DNA of 64,000 bases from Platynereis dumerilii (lineage: Eukaryota; Annelida; Polychaeta; Phyllodocida; Nereididae): contig JAPTHN010000013.1 in NCBI GenBank assembly GCA_026936325.1, positions 19,618,632-19,682,631 of the forward strand, read 5' to 3'. Within the stretch, counting starts at the first letter, position 1. Each line of letters opens with the position of its first letter. The notes under the pieces were generated by a model. The model was not told the DNA's origin and made no database searches. It was given only the letters and a program-made list of their open reading frames with translations. A program made the translations under genes and the position numbers. Below, piece by piece: positions 33,701-46,700 of the stretch.

Positions 33701-34225
33701 TTCATCACAAATTGGTAAATTAATGACCATTAGTCTTGCATTATTAATATTGGATGAGTGTTATGACTTAATAGATGGTTTCATCATCTTCATTGACCCT
33801 TAAAACATTGGTATAGAACTTTAATTTGTTAAATTTGCTTGATTAGTAAGGAAGTTATTGAAGAAAAGGCATTTTTGTATAATGGCGGCTACTAATTTGC
33901 ATATCAATGACCATCAAACTTGTATAATTGATTCTAACATGGTGTGAGTATTTCTTGGTCTTCATAACATGGATTGAGCCACTTATTTTGCCTTTTTTGC
34001 TTTCATAAACAGTAGTATATTGAAGGTTACTGCTTTAAAACGATAAAAAAATTGCTAATTTGGCGGCCATTTTGTTATGCAAATTAGGAGGTGAAGGACC
34101 CGGAATATCGCTTGGGAACCGGTTTTTTCGGAATTGGCATACCTGAAATATGCTAAAAAGATGGGTTCCCGACTTTTACCTCAAAATGCTCGTACCATCC
34201 ACATATTTCAAAAATTCCGCCAGTC
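30711..34225. mobile_element. 3.5-kb foldback-type element with ~1-kb arms
   Basis: GACTGGCGG at the left and CCGCCAGTC at the right begin inverted arms of about 1 kb each (30,711-31,760 and 33,180-34,225); the outer 400 bases match closely (for example AACCGGTTCCCAAGCGATAT). TA flanks both ends. Each arm is built of about three 180-210-base subrepeats centred on CAATGTTTTAAGG(G/A)TCAATGAAGA. The 1.4-kb centre is pyrimidine-rich (CTGCCTCCTGCCTAACTCC). No transposase is seen. Sea-urchin TU elements have comparable subrepeat-built arms, but these sequences need not be related. Confidence 0.88.
33328..33352. repeat. AT dinucleotide repeat
   Basis: Uninterrupted (TA)n inside the right arm of the foldback element. 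Confidence 0.95.
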
Positions 34226-35500
34226 TAAATCTGACTTCCTGACACTCTAGGGTTCTGAAGATCAAAAAGTATCATTCTCTTCAAAAGCATGCATTTTTGC
34301 CTTGTTGATATATTATATGATGTTACACTCAAAGTTTCGGGCTGACATTATTGTGGCCATGGTTGAACTTAAGTTTTGTGATAGCCCTTGTATCTCATAC
34401 GCAATACATGTGAAATATTACTGCAATGGTGAAAAGTCGCCTCCAACTTAATAAGTAGAGCTGTAGAATTGCTGTGTGTTGGACTGGGGAGTGGGGAGGG
34501 TAGCATAATATCCTCATTTTCACACAGAGTATTTGATTAAGACAGAGTAAACATGCCACCAATTATCTCAGTCTCCAATGCTCCCTCTGGATGAAAGAAA
34601 GCCATCAAGGTTGGGAGCATGCTTTTGTTGACATTTATGGGTCGTTCTTTCAGATTAGTGGCCTTAGAGGCCCATGTCTGGCCATGGGTCTTAATACTGG
34701 TTCAAAATTGGCAGTAATTCTGCATTATTTTCACTTAGAGGGGTCATACTTTAAACAAAAGAGAATTGTATATGTAAGCATTGAACTTCTTTTTTTATCT
34801 ATGAACTTCTTTTTTTATCTATGACACTCTTTGTGAGATACACCATTATTCACTTTGAATCCCTCAAACACGTACCAGTATGGCCTAAGTGCAACATTTG
34901 TTATGAGAAGAGTATAGTGTTTTAAAAAAGTTGCAGTTTAAGAAATTATTCACTCTAGGCACAGTAAACTGCAGACAAAAAAACTACATCTCACTTTACA
35001 TCTTTCATAATCTTACCATCAGATATGAGTGGAAAGTGAAAGGTTTTTCTGAATGATATTTTGATCAAATATTTCCTCAAAACAATTATTTTAAAAGACA
35101 GCAATCTTTGCTATAGAATGGATTGCTGTTATCAGTATTTCGAAAAAAAAAATCAAATTAGTTTGAGCTTTATTTTCACCAAAATGTGCGATTCCATGAG
35201 AAACTAACCATATGTTTCTTGTTTAACAAATTAAATGTATAAGAGAAATTCACCTTCTCTCTGGGTTACTTCTGAGGATTCTTGTCTCTGGATGTCTCTA
35301 GTCTCGAAACACCAGTGCAATTGAGTGAATTGACCATGAAATAATGACAGTCATTCCTAAACTTACTCTTGAAAAAAAAAAATATTACATCAACCAGAAC
35401 GAACAAAGCTGCAATTAAGTCCTTGTGAATGAATTGAAGTATTTTATTTTTTTGACCTTCATGTGATCCTCAGCTTCCTTTTCGACCCCCGAGTCATCTA
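34226..35500 (+). repeat. unit R, copy A, 3' part
   Basis: Matches 44,390-45,270 (same strand) and the reverse strand of 50,560-51,350, 60,860-61,560 and 59,040-59,250. It contains the island beginning ATCTCAGTCTCCAATGCTCC near 34,565; about 14 bases are missing from that island compared with other copies. It ends where the 35,501-42,124 element is inserted. Confidence 0.78.
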
Positions 35501-38500
35501 TTAGTCCAAGAGCCTGGGGTCATTTAATTGCTCGGAGTGACCAAGTGTCTTGTTATAATTTTTGGGTAGACCTAACCTTCAGGTGTCTGGAACCTAAAGT
35601 CTTAAGTTTCCCGAGTGGTGGATTAAGATTTTAGAGCTATTTTATGATCGGAACGTCGACGCGATTCACACGGTTTGGAAAAATCAGAAAAATCCATCTT
35701 ATACCACATTCTAGTCATCATAGATGGGCATATATGGTACCAAATTAAGGGTTATAATAAGCTCTATTCATTTATGGTCTTAATATGGTAGTATGATGTG
35801 ATTCATGGGTGAAATTAACAAAAATATGGCATTTTTAAGTAATTTTTTAGGGTAGGACGTAGCATTATTATCCCTGAGAAACTAATAACATATATAGAGG
35901 TGTCTAAAAGATCATGAATACAGTCCCATATAATTACTTTCATCATTAGAGGTGATTTTGAAGGTGTTTCTGGAATACTTTTTTGTAATGAGCAACTGAT
36001 ATTCAATACCGCAGCGTCTGCTGAAAATTTGAAAAATTGCAAATATTGCCGTCTTCTCCGTGCAGTTGTGCCTTATATGTACATATTTGGTACTGAATTG
36101 TAGGTTTCTACAAGCCTAACTTGTTAATGAAGCCACAATGAGAGTAAGGCGTCAAAATAATGTCAATTTACCAAATTTATTATAACTAGGCCTGTATCTA
36201 TCTACCTAATTATCCTTTTGTCTTCCACCTTCCTTCCTTCATTCCTTCATCCCTTCATTACTTAAGCCACTTATTAAAGCCATCCCTCCCTCCCTGCCTT
36301 CTATCTATAGGCCTATGTGTTATGAAGTGTTTGATTCAATGTGTAAAGAATCACTGTGACTGCTGCTGTGCACTAATGTCACAGTGACATGAATTTGAAA
36401 ACTTTTCAATACTTTTTTTGGGGTCAAGAATTAGAAAAGCTAATTTTAAAACTTTTCAATACTTTTCTTTGTGTCAAGAGCAGGTGGTCAATGTAACACC
36501 ATTGGAACTCTCAGGAATGTGGGGGGTGGGGGAAATAGGTCAGTTTGAGCATGCACAGTAGTGAGGGTTGTGTGAATAATGAGCAATGGCTGCAGAAAGT
36601 TTCTCGGTAAGAAACGTACCAGCAAGATAACACCAAAGATATAGCATGATTATGGTCATATTTGGTATTTTGGGATAGGAAAAACAGTAATCTACGCACG
36701 TGGCTATATTAGAATGGTGAACAATGAACCTGGAATGCTGAAATTATGGAAAACGGCAACCACCTGGTAGCTATCCCAGAATCCTTAGAATCACACATTA
36801 ATATAAAGATATTTTAGAAGTTTATGCCAAGGTCGGACAGCCTCGAGAAAATATTTTGTCAATTCTCTGATTTTTCACACTCATAATTTGATATAAAATA
36901 TATTGTGAGAGTTTCCAAGAATATAAAGAATTCTGGAGGTCTCAAATATTGCAATCCTATCAATTAATGAAACAAAATGTGTTCATAATCTAACGCATGT
37001 ATTTTGTTTTAGCAATTACAGGAACTCGCATACTATATTTCAGGTTCAAGCAAGTTTTCATTGATTCATGATGCTATTATGGTGTTTTGGTGTGATATTG
37101 ATATGAAATAAGGTTAAATTCAGGTATTTGTAACTGATTAACATTGAAAGCAGTAAAAAAAAACACACTATTCCGCCAACCACACGAGCTGGGCCAAACT
37201 GCCCAATGCGGTGTTTTCGACCAATGGGAGGTTATTGTAGTCATATATCTAGAGCAGACTGGTTTTTAAACAGGCCTTAGGCTGTTTTATTATCCCAAAT
37301 AGGATAACAAGCACACACTGGTGAACAATATCCCCCATGAAGCCATGTGAAGTATAACAAGAGAGTACTTCTACAAGATTTTGCTTGTCAAATAACATAA
37401 ATTGTGCCATATATTGACATAAATAGCAGTTATAGAAAAGAAATTAGCATGGCAGTGTCGGGGGTACTTTTCCTGATGCTTTTATGCTATTAAATTTTTA
37501 GAGTCGGCCATTTTTTTACTGTGTAACTGAAATTTTAGTAAATCAGCTGATTATCCTAAAAACACACAGGTAATATGCCGAAGATTTGCTGTTGCGCATC
37601 TTCCAGCTAATGAAGTCGGATTGTTGAAAATATTGTTCTGATTATCAAAATCATTATGATTTTTTGGGGTGTGGAAATCAAATCAACAAATCATTTCTTA
37701 TTCCTATAAAACATGATCTTGTGCTGAACCGTCACTTACAATCTTTCTTGAATACCCTACCATGTGATGTTAAAGCCCGAGAGGGGGGAGGGTACTTAAC
37801 CGCCTTTTGCATAGAAATGTGCCGCCGCGATTTTGAAAACCAGAACCATCTTAATCCGGAAATCAATGCCAAAACCACAAGTTTACCTCAAATCCTTGAG
37901 TAAAATATCTGCAACCAATTTAATCTTTATGATTTTGATATCATTAGAATGTCTTTTCAAGCTGATTCTCACAATGCCAACCATGTTTCATTGTAAAAAC
38001 CGTAACCAAATTAATCAGATATTTGCTAAAATACCAAAACCCATATAAATCCCCCAGGCAAATTCAGAGCTGCCTCTATATATACAGTTATACACCCTCT
38101 TATAGTGAGAGACCTGCCTGGGATGTCAGGTTGCCTTTCATTTTGAAGATGTCATAATTTAGTGACCTCAAATTTTAAAGCACAGAGAGAATGAGAATTA
38201 GAGTTTAAAGGCTGGAGCTGTCTGCATTTGATATCATGTGCAGGTCCAGCACCATAATTTCGGTTTTTTCTTAAACTCCAACACCCTAATACCTTGATTT
38301 TCTACTGAAAAATCTAGAATGTTTGTCCATGAAGTTCTAGAAAATGTTGAGGCCTGTACCATGGGCAAATGAAATTTTTTGCAGCAGCTATTGTTTCATA
38401 ATACATGTGGAGATTGGTCAATTTCTGACTTTGGTTGCTGATTGATGAGTGGTGGTTGTGTTGGTAGAACAATGTCATGATGGAGTCATTCTGTCAAAGC

Positions 38501-39396
38501 CATTCATGATCTTGAAGATTTGTATGAGGTCTACTCTTTGGGGTTTTTATTGCAATGGTGGCAATTGGTAATCTTCGGTGCTCCAGATGTTGGTTTATTA
38601 GTACAGCAGATGCAATAGCACTAGCTGGCATAGGTACACGGCGGTTGGATTTTTTTTGGGGGGGGAGCGACATTTGTCCGAATTTCACGATACAGATTTT
38701 ATAACATGTCGAATGAAAGAGCTTGAAACTGCTGATTTGCCTGGGAATGGTTTTGTAATCTTTCTCTGTGTTGCGTCCGCTTGACTTATTCCAGAATAAA
38801 CCAGCACACTCCAATTTTCAAATGGATTTGATGAGGCTGTGGCAACCTGACGCTGACTTCATTTCAGAAGGTGTGCTTGATGATAACTTAAGGATCCAGT
38901 CAGTTTTTTTTTTGACATAGGAGCAGCTAACATGTTGATATAACAGTAGGCGTTCATCAATATAGCCTCCTAGTTGTCCACTTCCAGGCTTGCTCTTTCC
39001 AAGTGGAAGCTCCCATCTGGTAGATATAGCACTGACTGTTGTTTCAAATCAAATCATTTTATTTTTTACGTTGGTGAAAAATACTACAAAGGGAAAACAT
39101 TAGCCACAGGCTAATTACCTGACAACAAAGTTTGTTTCTAGAGGGTCAATTAATGCCCTCTACAAGCAAGGTGAGCACCATATGATGGATGAGAGATGAT
39201 TAGGCTGTGAGTCTGACACATAACCTATTCATTCAGTTCTTGGTCCAGTTGCCCCCGTTTAGAACTCTGGACACAACTCCCTCCGCTTTTGGTAGGTCCT
39301 GTAAGATAAACCTTAGTCAGGAGCCACTGTCTCCAAAGACTAGATTCAGGCTGCAAAGAGCAGCATTACTGAGTCTATAGATTCTCAGTGACAACA

Positions 39397-39455
39397 CAGG
39401 TCAGGTGACCAGCTACAGCTGACACACAGGTCCTGTGACCAGCTACAGCTGACAC
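39397..39455. repeat. short tandem duplication
   Basis: Two copies of CACAGGTC(A/C)(G/T)GTGACCAGC followed by TACAGCTGACA. Confidence 0.85.
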
Positions 39456-40271
39456 TGCATTGACTGCAACCGGCTAAAAGATACCCCTAAAGATACAGCC
39501 AGAATTTTCGAAGTCTTCATGGCATCTTTGTCCATGGAATTATGAGGGGACTGAGGTGTTATGTCACTCATGAGAGTCATGTGACAGGAGCAAGGTATAG
39601 GCTGCATTATGTTGAAAACCTCTCTCCTTGTTGAGGATGGATGGTGTTGGTTGATTATGATTGCTTATTTTCCCTCAAGTCGATGCCAATCCTCCTCCCT
39701 CTCTAAAATATTAACTCAGGCCAAAGTGCATGAATGTTAAGTAGCTTTCAGATGTTCCCTTGCCACTGAGTTTGGTACCTCTCTGGGAGGTATGTTCTTT
39801 GAACCTGTTCTTACCTGTCTGATGATAATTCTTACATTTTACTTGACAAGCAAGACTACATTGGTTCTCTTTGGGCATAACATCTTTTGGATTCACTGGG
39901 AGACAAACCAGGGTTTGTGATACAATTTATTTCTTGATTGTAAGCTCCTGAAAGTGTCAGGCCCCATTGTATTATGTTGTATTGCATATACCATCAGACA
40001 TGCACTGCAATGCTGGCACAAAATTTGTGGTGAGCCTTCCACAATGATACAGCTCAGGGCAGCCATAGTACAGTGCCAATGGGCAGAGATGAGGGGAACA
40101 TTGCCCAAGGTTCCCATGCCATAGCATTCACCAGTGTTGGTGACCGCCGTATGGTGATGAGTGATAAAGACGACTGTGAGTCTGGCACATACCCTACTAA
40201 TTCAGGGATGTCCCAGGTCTTTCAGTTGCTCCAGCACAGAACACTGGATACAACCTGCCTCCATTGATGTC

Positions 40272-40350
40272 CCATGCCATGGGCTCGGACCAAATTGAGT
40301 TCAAAGAGTGGGAGTCGAACCCACAACCTCACAGCCAAACAAGCGCCTTC
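40272..40350 (-). mobile_element. possible tRNA-derived SINE fragment
   Basis: On the minus strand GTGGGTTCGACTCCCAC is a perfect pol III B-box context. I could not find a convincing A box at the right distance, so it is not called as a tRNA gene. Confidence 0.4.
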
Positions 40351-42124
40351 AACATGTTGGCTTCATACACTCTGGTCAGAATGGAGGCATCATCATTCAT
40401 CACAATTTCGGTGTCAAAGAAGGGGATGAAATCACGTGCGGCCCTACCAATCATTGAGAGACATGATATATACAATGTAAGGGCTAGCGAATGGCTTCAG
40501 TGCACCTATATACTAGCATATGACAAATCAAAGAAATGCCCTGGACATGTGTGCATTGTTGTATTTGTCACAGATTTGATAAAATTTGACAGTTGACTAT
40601 GAAAAACATTTTCTCAAAATTCGGTAATTGTTGGGTGTTGTCGGTTCTAGAAGTTGAGGATTCTTTTCTATTATCATCTTGTGTCCAACTGCTGAAATCA
40701 CACATTGTAATTGTAATTGTAATAAACAATAAATGTATAACAGTTTGTGATCACTGCTATTGATAGGATGATCCTGTTGTTTTAACCTGATGACCCGGAA
40801 GGCTTCATCTTCATGGAATGCTAGTGAATAGCAGCCCAACTTGTGCCGGGGGGCAGTAACAACTGTCTCAACTTTTGGGTTTTTAGTCACTCTTAAAACT
40901 ACATTGCCAATTAGTTTATATATCTTTCATATGAGAATATAGTTTAGTAGTTGTTACTGAATGATACACACATTAGGGACAATTAGGCAGGATTAGAAAT
41001 TTACAATATGAGACAAGTTTAAAAAGTCCTGAATTTCCTAAGGTACTCTCACAGAATGGAATATAATGCTCCACAGAAATTCCTATTGCTCATATTATTA
41101 TATCATAATTTAATGAATCAATAATTTATTATAATTCAAGTAGTAGATCTATATCACACATCATCCATCTCATTTCAATTTCAAGGGTGTCCAACTGACG
41201 AGTACAAACTGCATAGTTTCTATGTCACCCATCAGCATCTCATGTACTATGAATTTATTATGTCCTATGTACTTAAATGCAATATTGATGTTGAAAAACA
41301 AATGACTTGCTTATTAATTCAATTTATATCGTTCAATTTAATAATTATTTTTGGATATTCAAATTATGAGTGTGAAAAAGCAGAGAAGTGACAAAATATT
41401 TTCTCGAGCTGTCCGACCTTGGCATAAACTTATAAATTATTGTAATAAATTTGGTAAATTGACATTATTTTGACACCTTACTCTCATTGTGGCTTCATTA
41501 ACAAGTTAGGCTTGTAGAAACCCACAATTCAGTACCAAATATGTACATATAAGGCACAACTGCACGGAGAAGACGGCAATATTTGCAATTTTTCAAATTT
41601 TCAGCAGACGCTGCGGTATTGAATATCAGTTGCTCATTACAAAAAAGTATTCCAGAAACACCTTCAAAATCACCTCTAATGATGAAAGTAATTATATGGG
41701 ACTGTATTCATGATCTTTTAGACACCTCTATATATGTTATTAGTTTCTCAGGGATAATAACGCTACGTCCTACCCTAAAAAATTACTTAAAAATGCCATA
41801 TTTTTGTTAATTTCACCCATGAATCACATCATACTACCATATTAAGACCATAAATGAATAGAGCTTATTATAACCTTTAATTTGGTACCATATATGCCCA
41901 TCTATGATGACTAGAAGGTGGTATAAGATGGATTTTTCTGAATTTTTTCAAACCACGTGAATCGCGTCGAGGTTCCGATCATAAAATGGCTCTAAAATCT
42001 CAATCCACCACTCGGGAAACTTAAGACTTTAGGTTCCAGACACCTGAAGGTTTGGTCTATCCAAAAATTATAACAAGACACTTGGTCACTCCGAGCAATT
42101 AAATGACCCCAGGCTCTTGGACTA

Positions 42125-45100
42125 TATCTGTGGTTCATCTGCTTTTTATTGAGGGGGTGTCTCAATACTGTCTCATCCTGGAAAACCTTTTTACTCACTT
42201 CACGAAGCACTACCAGAATAACCGATCTAAAAAATGTTTAAAGCTTACTTTTTTAGTGCAAACAACTGAGACACAATCTTGTCATAATATTGCAAGTTCT
42301 GCTAAACAGTTGGGTTTTTGAGGCATGGTTTGATCTGATCATAAAATGCCTACTCATCAGATAAAGTCATTTTCGACATGCATATGTCATCATGTGCATA
42401 TAAGGCAGACATGAATTCGCTAGAAATGGCATCAGGTACAGGTTTCCTAAATTTTACAACGATATGCCTGATTTATTTAAAGAAAAAATTTTTACACATA
42501 GTTTTTTAGGCTTTAAGTTATATATAAAGAAAACAACTTTAGAAAATTATACTAGCATATGTACCAATCCTCATTGCTATGTGTGTAGATAATTGCTTTA
42601 AGAGTTTCTCCAAATTTTAGATGGTCACCTCCTCAGGTCTGTCAACCACAGGTTTTCTGTTTCTTTCTAAATTTTTCTTTCAAAAACATTTTTAAAGCTT
42701 CCAGCCACTATACCTAATGATGCATGAACAAATAATAACAGGGACTCCTTGACAGCGGCACAACATTGCCTTAGAGGAGTTCCTGTAGCTTATATATTTA
42801 TGTTCAATGTAATATAGGCCTACTATGGAATTATAATTACAGTTTATAAAATTGTACATATATGAGCTACAAATAAATAATCTGAATCTGAATCTGAATC
42901 TGATATACTGAATAGATCTATAATGTCTTGAATTTTTGCTATTATCAACTTTGGAAATGGGACCCTCTTGGAAAGACATCTGTATGCTGTCTTTAGCAGC
43001 TGAAAAGTTGATGTTCATTTTGGCTGCATGAAGAATATAGAGAGAGACATACCAGAAAGAGAGAAAACAAATTTGCAGTGTACCAAGAAGGAGAAAAGGA
43101 GGAAGGAGTATTTTGTCACTGCATTGTCATGTGCTTATGAGGCAGGTATACTGAATAGATCTGCAATATTTTGAATTTGTGCTATAATCATTCATTATCA
43201 TCTATTATAACATGACTTTTGAAATGGGACTCTCTTGGACGTACATACATGTAGTGCACTAGTAACTGAATAGTAGATGCTCATTTTGGCTGCACGAAGA
43301 TTAGAGACATACCAAAATGAGGGCAAACATATTTACGGTGTAACAAGAAAGAGAATATCAGGATATAACATAAGATAAGCCAGGAAATTAGTGGCCTGAC
43401 ATCAAACAGACTATGACGACCTATTTCCTCTTTGGTATTTCCATTTCCTTTTAATCATTGGGGAATCACAACTAAAAAGATCAGCAAATACAAGGCAGCA
43501 CACCATTTATGATAGATGGTAGGTGTAGAACAGCACTCTTCCAGCTGCTGGGTGATACGTCTGTAATTAATTTGGTGTAAGGACCAACACGCAAGTTCAC
43601 CTAGAGCAATTAGTGCTATTTGGGTGTTTCCATTTCTTCTTAATCATGTGGGAATTACTACAACAAGAGCAACAAAACGGAAATAAGGTGCAACAAACCA
43701 TTTATAACAGAAACCAGAACTAGCGCAGTACTACAATCCTGGCAGTGGGATTTATCTGTAATTATCTGGGTGTCAGGACTAACATGAAAGTTCTTTTAGT
43801 CAGTGGTGAAAATCTCTCACTTGCAGCCAACACTCAATGCAGCCAAGTGTGGAGGGTATGGGATCATCGAGATAGAGCCAACAAGACAGCAATTAGTATA
43901 GGTTATTCACCTAGGGAGAGGCTGTGGTTTTTCACAGCTTCACTCATTATTCTCCCATGGGAGGATAACTGGACAACAAAGAATATGGGTTTTATTGCAA
44001 TGAAATACTGGCTCATGATTGGCTGACAGAGGTGTCGAATGGTATAAATAGCTTTCCAAGAATTTTTCACAATATTTTGATTCAGGACTAGGAAAAAACT
44101 TTATATTTTTATTAACCTTATGTGTGAAATCTTACTGAATCGGTGAAGACACTGTCAGAATTGATGGCAGGCACACTGTTATCCCAAAGATGAAGTGCTG
44201 ACATTGTAGAACCACCCGTGAAAGTTCATGACTGAGAATCAAGCACATTTCAACTTTTAAGTTACTTAGCTACCTCACCCAATTGTAAATCAATAATGAT
44301 AATTTATTTTAGCAATAACTGGTAAAAGAATTCTTGGTCATATTTGAAAATCGCCTAAAGATGCAGGTCATGTGTAAAAGTGTTCTTAGCCGTGCATTTA
44401 ATTTGTTGCCATTCGCAATGGACAAAGGGCTGATATAAAAAAGCACCCCAGATGAATGTCAGTCTTGCAACTGTTTTACACTAGAAAGAATGGCAAAAAC
44501 ATTTGTTTCAGTAAAACGCAGCCTCATTGAATCTGATGGGCAATTCTCTTCCAGTCTGGTAGACTGCTAATGGCAAACACTGCTGGAGAAATCACTACTG
44601 TCTTCTGCTCTGTTTAAGCTGAAATGCATGAAATGACTCACTCTTTATCATGGCTTTCTTTTGCTTTCCTTGTCTAAAGAAGCAATGATCGTTTTTATAG
44701 GGAAACTGCTTGTTACCAGACTCCTACTTGCGACGGTCCTTGTTGGGATAATATTTAGTATATATGTTAATATACAGAAGTTGACTCCCATCCCCAAATG
44801 ACCTAAATTCAGTTTTTTGTGTATCTGCTTCTTGCTTGTTTATAATCTTGGTGCAAAGCGATCTGACTGTACACATTTCCACCCAATACAGTGATGTTGA
44901 TAGGGTATCTAATATATCCTCATTTTCACACACATTATTTGATTAAGACTTGCTAGACAGGCTGCCATCAAGCTCAGTCTTCAATGCTCCCTGTGGATTA
45001 AAGAAGGCCATCAAGGCTAGGAGCATGCTTCAGATTGCTTCTGGTGACATTAATGGGTCATATATACAGATTAGTGACCTTGAAGGTCATGTTTGGCCAA

Positions 45101-45290
45101 TGGCTATGGTCTTAATACTGGTTGAGAGTCGAAGAATGACACATCAAGGTTCATGCTTGTTTGATAACAAAAGATGTCCATCTATATCATTTCCACAGGT
45201 TTTGACCTTTACATTGAAAGAAATGGTCAGTTTGCTTTTGGAAACATTTGACATCACTAATGAGTGATTATTAGTAATATGGCTCTGTCC
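42125..45290 (+). repeat. unit R, copy B
   Basis: Continues directly from copy A once the 35,501-42,124 element is removed, so A and B are head to tail. A 220-base segment is duplicated inside it (about 42,900-43,095 and 43,145-43,375). The signal-peptide-like start is at 43,784 (MKVLLV, then LSLAANTQ). The third island is open at 44,965-45,110 (GLKKAIKARSMLQIASGD). It fades out near 45,290. Confidence 0.75.
42440..42903 (+). mobile_element. probable 5'-truncated non-LTR retrotransposon 3' end
   Basis: Interrupts unit R copy B relative to other copies. It ends with AAATAAATAATCTGAATCTG and further GAATCT units, the short simple tail typical of CR1/RTE-like LINE 3' ends. No reverse transcriptase sequence remains. 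Confidence 0.5.
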
Positions 45291-45790
45291 TGAACCTCTA
45301 CTGATAATATTGAAAATACAGAGAACGCCTCTTACTAAGAGAATTTTGGTATATTTTAGTAATCACATATATTTCTACGACTGTAAACAAAACTGCATCT
45401 ACCCAGATGACACAATTTAATATATGATGCACTTAGACTCAGTTTCAAAGATAAAAATACTTAATAAGTGCTGATTATAGACAACCAAATGCCCCAAAAT
45501 GAAGCGAGAAACAGTTTTTCTAGGAATGTTATTTTAAAGGAAGGTGTCATCACAACAATTGATAGAGAACAACACCAGTTATTGTGATGCAAAGACCGTT
45601 GGAAATGTGATAAATAAATATGTTTAGACCAAGTGAAAGAGCAATGGAATTTTCGTGTAAGCATAACTATCTCCCTCAGTTTGTTAAATATCTTATGATG
45701 CTACGTATTGAGGGTATTAACACTTATCCTCAGTCCAGTGTGAATCCTTGATTCCGATTGGTTGAGAGCCGCGGTGTATGACACCGTACA
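45291..45790. other. no gene seen
   Basis: Spacer between the two R arms. No supported coding sequence; GATTGGTTGAGAGCCGCGGTG at its right edge looks like the beginning of a MITE that includes the next two features. Confidence 0.5.
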
Positions 45791-45797
45791 CCCTGTC

Positions 45798-45945
45798 TGA
45801 CGTCATCAGATAAACAATGATGTCACAATTGCAACCATAGGATTGTTATGACATCATCATTGTAGCAACAATAGTCATGACGTCACAATGCCATTGTTTG
45901 AGCCATTGTGACATCATCCAGCTGACAGCACTAGTGATGATGTCA
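45798..45945. promoter_or_regulatory. cluster of CRE-like sites
   Basis: Two perfect TGACGTCA palindromes (45,798-45,805 and 45,878-45,885) and about five near matches (GATGTCAC, GACATCAT) within about 150 bases. This is the core of CREB/ATF sites, but there is no adjacent gene and the repeat context may explain it. Confidence 0.45.
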
Positions 45946-46039
45946 CAATGCTGTTGCTTTGTTACTGAAAGAAATTTCAGACTCAGTTTGCAAGATAATC
46001 TATGGGCATCAATAAAACAAGAAGTCTGAGGATAAAACC

Positions 46040-46178
46040 GTTACACCCTGCTCGTTTTTCGAGGGTACGGGAATATACACCACTTAGGCCTCCATACACC
46101 ACTCAGCCTTCGGCTTCGTGGTGTATGGAGTCCTTCGTGGTGTATATTCCCGTACCCTCGAAACGAGCAGGGTGTAAC
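46040..46178. repeat. 139-bp palindrome
   Basis: GTTACACCCTGCTCGTTTTT on the left pairs with AAACGAGCAGGGTGTAAC on the right; inner arms share CGAGGGTACGGGAATATACA. The loop reads CAGCCTTCGGCTTCG. Probably the end of a foldback MITE spanning about 45,740-46,180. Confidence 0.85.
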
Positions 46179-46491
46179 TGATAATACTATTCAGTATGTC
46201 TATCTAAGATTTTTTTTAGTATCTGGAAGAAAACAAGTTGATTCATGACCTTTCTTCATCCATCATAATTCCATATAGAGGTATTTGATCTGTCTGTTTA
46301 GACATAGAAGAGAAAAGAACTTATTTATGGCTTTTCTCCATCCATCATGATGAAAGTACACTTAGTGATCATGCATACAATTAAGACACATCAGCAGCAA
46401 ATGCAACGTAAATGATATATCGTGCAATTTAATCTGCAAGTAAGTGACATGTCACACATGTGTTATTCATAATGCTTGATGTATTGCATCT

Positions 46492-46700
46492 GGGGGGAGG
46501 ATTGGTCTAGGGATAGCGTGCTGTACTGCCAATCACTGGGTCCCAGGTTCGAATCCTGCTCGTGCCGAGTCACCTGGGCCTATGTTGGACAGCCGCTTCA
46601 ATCATCCATCACCTCATTGTCGGGTCCTTGTGTCCCAATTAGCCTACCAAGTGCATAAATACAGGACGTAAAGCCTCAATCATCCATCAATCAATGATGA
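46492..46700 (+). mobile_element. tRNA-derived SINE
   Basis: A box TGGTCTAGGGA at 46,503 and a perfect B box GGTTCGAATCC at 46,546 have normal tRNA spacing. The tRNA-unrelated body ends GTGCATAAATACAGGACG plus a CAATCATCCATC tail. A second copy lies at 47,575-47,778. Confidence 0.85.

Larger units (their letters stand above)
35501..42124. mobile_element. 6.6-kb long-TIR element, TA target site
   Basis: TAGTCCAAGAGCCTGGGGTC begins the left arm and its reverse complement ends the right arm at 42,124. Arms match at high identity for about 680 bases (35,502-36,186 against 41,445-42,124) and resume at 36,816-36,900 against about 41,360-41,435, so the left arm carries about 630 extra bases. The flanking R sequence gives the unoccupied site: copy D near 63,020-63,045 (reverse strand) reads GAGTCATCTATCTGTG, while here the halves are split around the element with TA on both sides. 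The interior has no recognisable transposase. The 75-codon frame found in both arms (35,815-36,042 and 41,583-41,810) is part of the arm repeat. Confidence 0.9.

Noticed and set aside
35815-36042. 75-codon frame repeated at 41,583-41,810 as a conserved gene
   Set aside because: Its conservation is explained by the inverted arms of one element, not by coding selection.
46492-46570. True tRNA gene
   Set aside because: A and B boxes are present, but the cloverleaf arms do not pair convincingly and a SINE body and second copy follow.
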